Assembly: GCA_020062665.1 (NCBI GenBank)
Contig: JAGUVW010000001.1
Coordinates: 1-64,000 of the forward strand
Reading direction: 5' to 3'
Length of the DNA stretch: 64,000 bases
Origin: Pseudomonadales bacterium
GTDB taxonomy: Bacteria > Pseudomonadota > Gammaproteobacteria > Pseudomonadales > Ketobacteraceae
Shown here: positions 63,759 to 64,000 of the stretch, piece after piece
Layout: each line of letters opens with the position of its first letter
Position numbering within the stretch: position 1 is the stretch's first letter
Program-made: the position numbers and the translations under genes
Notes under the pieces: model-generated
What the model saw: only the letters and a program-made list of their open reading frames with translations
Database searches by the model: none
What the model was told of the DNA's origin: nothing

Positions 63759-64000
63759 ATGGAACGTTTATCGGCATTGGACAATCTGTTCTTGTGGCTG
63801 GAACGGCGTCAGCAGCCCCTCCACGTGGCGGGGCTGCAGATCTACCGGTTCCCGGAAGATGCCGGCCCTCAATATGTCAGTGAGTTGGCGGAGTACCTGC
63901 GCCAGTTCACCGCGCCCACGCCGCCGTTCGATCTACGCATGGTGTCCCGCTGGAATGGCAATTTCTGGCAACACGACGACAAATTCGACATCGATCATCA
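63759..64000 (+). CDS. Wax ester synthase/diacylglycerol acyltransferase, N-terminal part (cut by window end)
   Basis: ATG 63759 with GAGG 8 nt upstream opens a frame that runs to the window end (80 codons). The opening MERLSALDNLFLWLERRQQPLHVAGLQIY is characteristic of WS/DGAT enzymes, which make wax esters or triacylglycerols from acyl-CoA. The frame reaches FDIDHH, the start of the catalytic HHxxxDG motif, at the edge. The enzyme would supply storage lipid that the adjacent lipase type could hydrolyse. Confidence 0.88.
   Translation, partial: MERLSALDNLFLWLERRQQPLHVAGLQIYRFPEDAGPQYVSELAEYLRQFTAPTPPFDLRMVSRWNGNFWQHDDKFDIDH

Overview
The window looks like the chromosome of a Gammaproteobacterium that specialises in lipids. 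GC content is roughly 58-60 percent by eye. The markers are a type IV pilus retraction ATPase (PilU), a YrbL-like protein, a family I lipase paired with a lipase foldase, a wax ester synthase/DGAT at the right edge, a GlyGly-CTERM protease and an Aas/LplT-like MFS-PlsC fusion. The gene set recalls the Alcanivorax / Ketobacter / Marinobacter neighbourhood of Pseudomonadales/Oceanospirillales. That placement is inferred from gene content only. I found no rRNA, tRNA, CRISPR array, insertion sequence or phage gene.

Left part (1-27 kb), mostly housekeeping and accessory genes: the 3' part of a chemoreceptor; a YrbL-like kinase-fold protein; ackA-pta; a Crp/Fnr regulator with FNR-like cysteines; a 40-residue membrane protein; a secreted S8 protease; pilU; an RNA ligase gene (rtcB) behind what reads as a complete transcription attenuator with a 10-codon leader peptide; a GntR regulator; a TetR regulator with an MFS-acyltransferase fusion and a divergent hydrolase around a perfect palindromic operator; a CYTH protein; an AraC regulator; a cytochrome P450; an EF-hand protein; a second S8 protease with a GlyGly-CTERM-like tail; a lipoprotein with a possible lipid-binding body and five Cys-rich repeats; and an SLC13-type anion transporter.

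Core of the window (27.3-59.9 kb): a large lipopolyketide locus. An MMPL/RND exporter is divergent from a type II thioesterase, a fatty acyl-AMP ligase fused to an ACP, a two-module PKS (KS-AT-KR-ACP, then KS-AT-DH-ER-KR-ACP), a one-module PKS (KS-AT-KR-ACP) and a terminal protein with the unusual order docking-C-acyl ligase-KR-PCP-TE. Downstream on the same strand are a VolA/Pla-1-like lipase, a small membrane protein, an outer-membrane barrel and a LolA-like periplasmic carrier. Together they read as synthesis of a hydroxylated long-chain lipid and its delivery to the outer membrane. The parts list parallels the mycobacterial phthiocerol (PDIM) system: FadD26, Pps, TesA, MmpL7, LppX.

Right end (59.9-64 kb): an AraC regulator convergent with the locus, a secreted lipase with its foldase, and the first 80 codons of a wax ester synthase.
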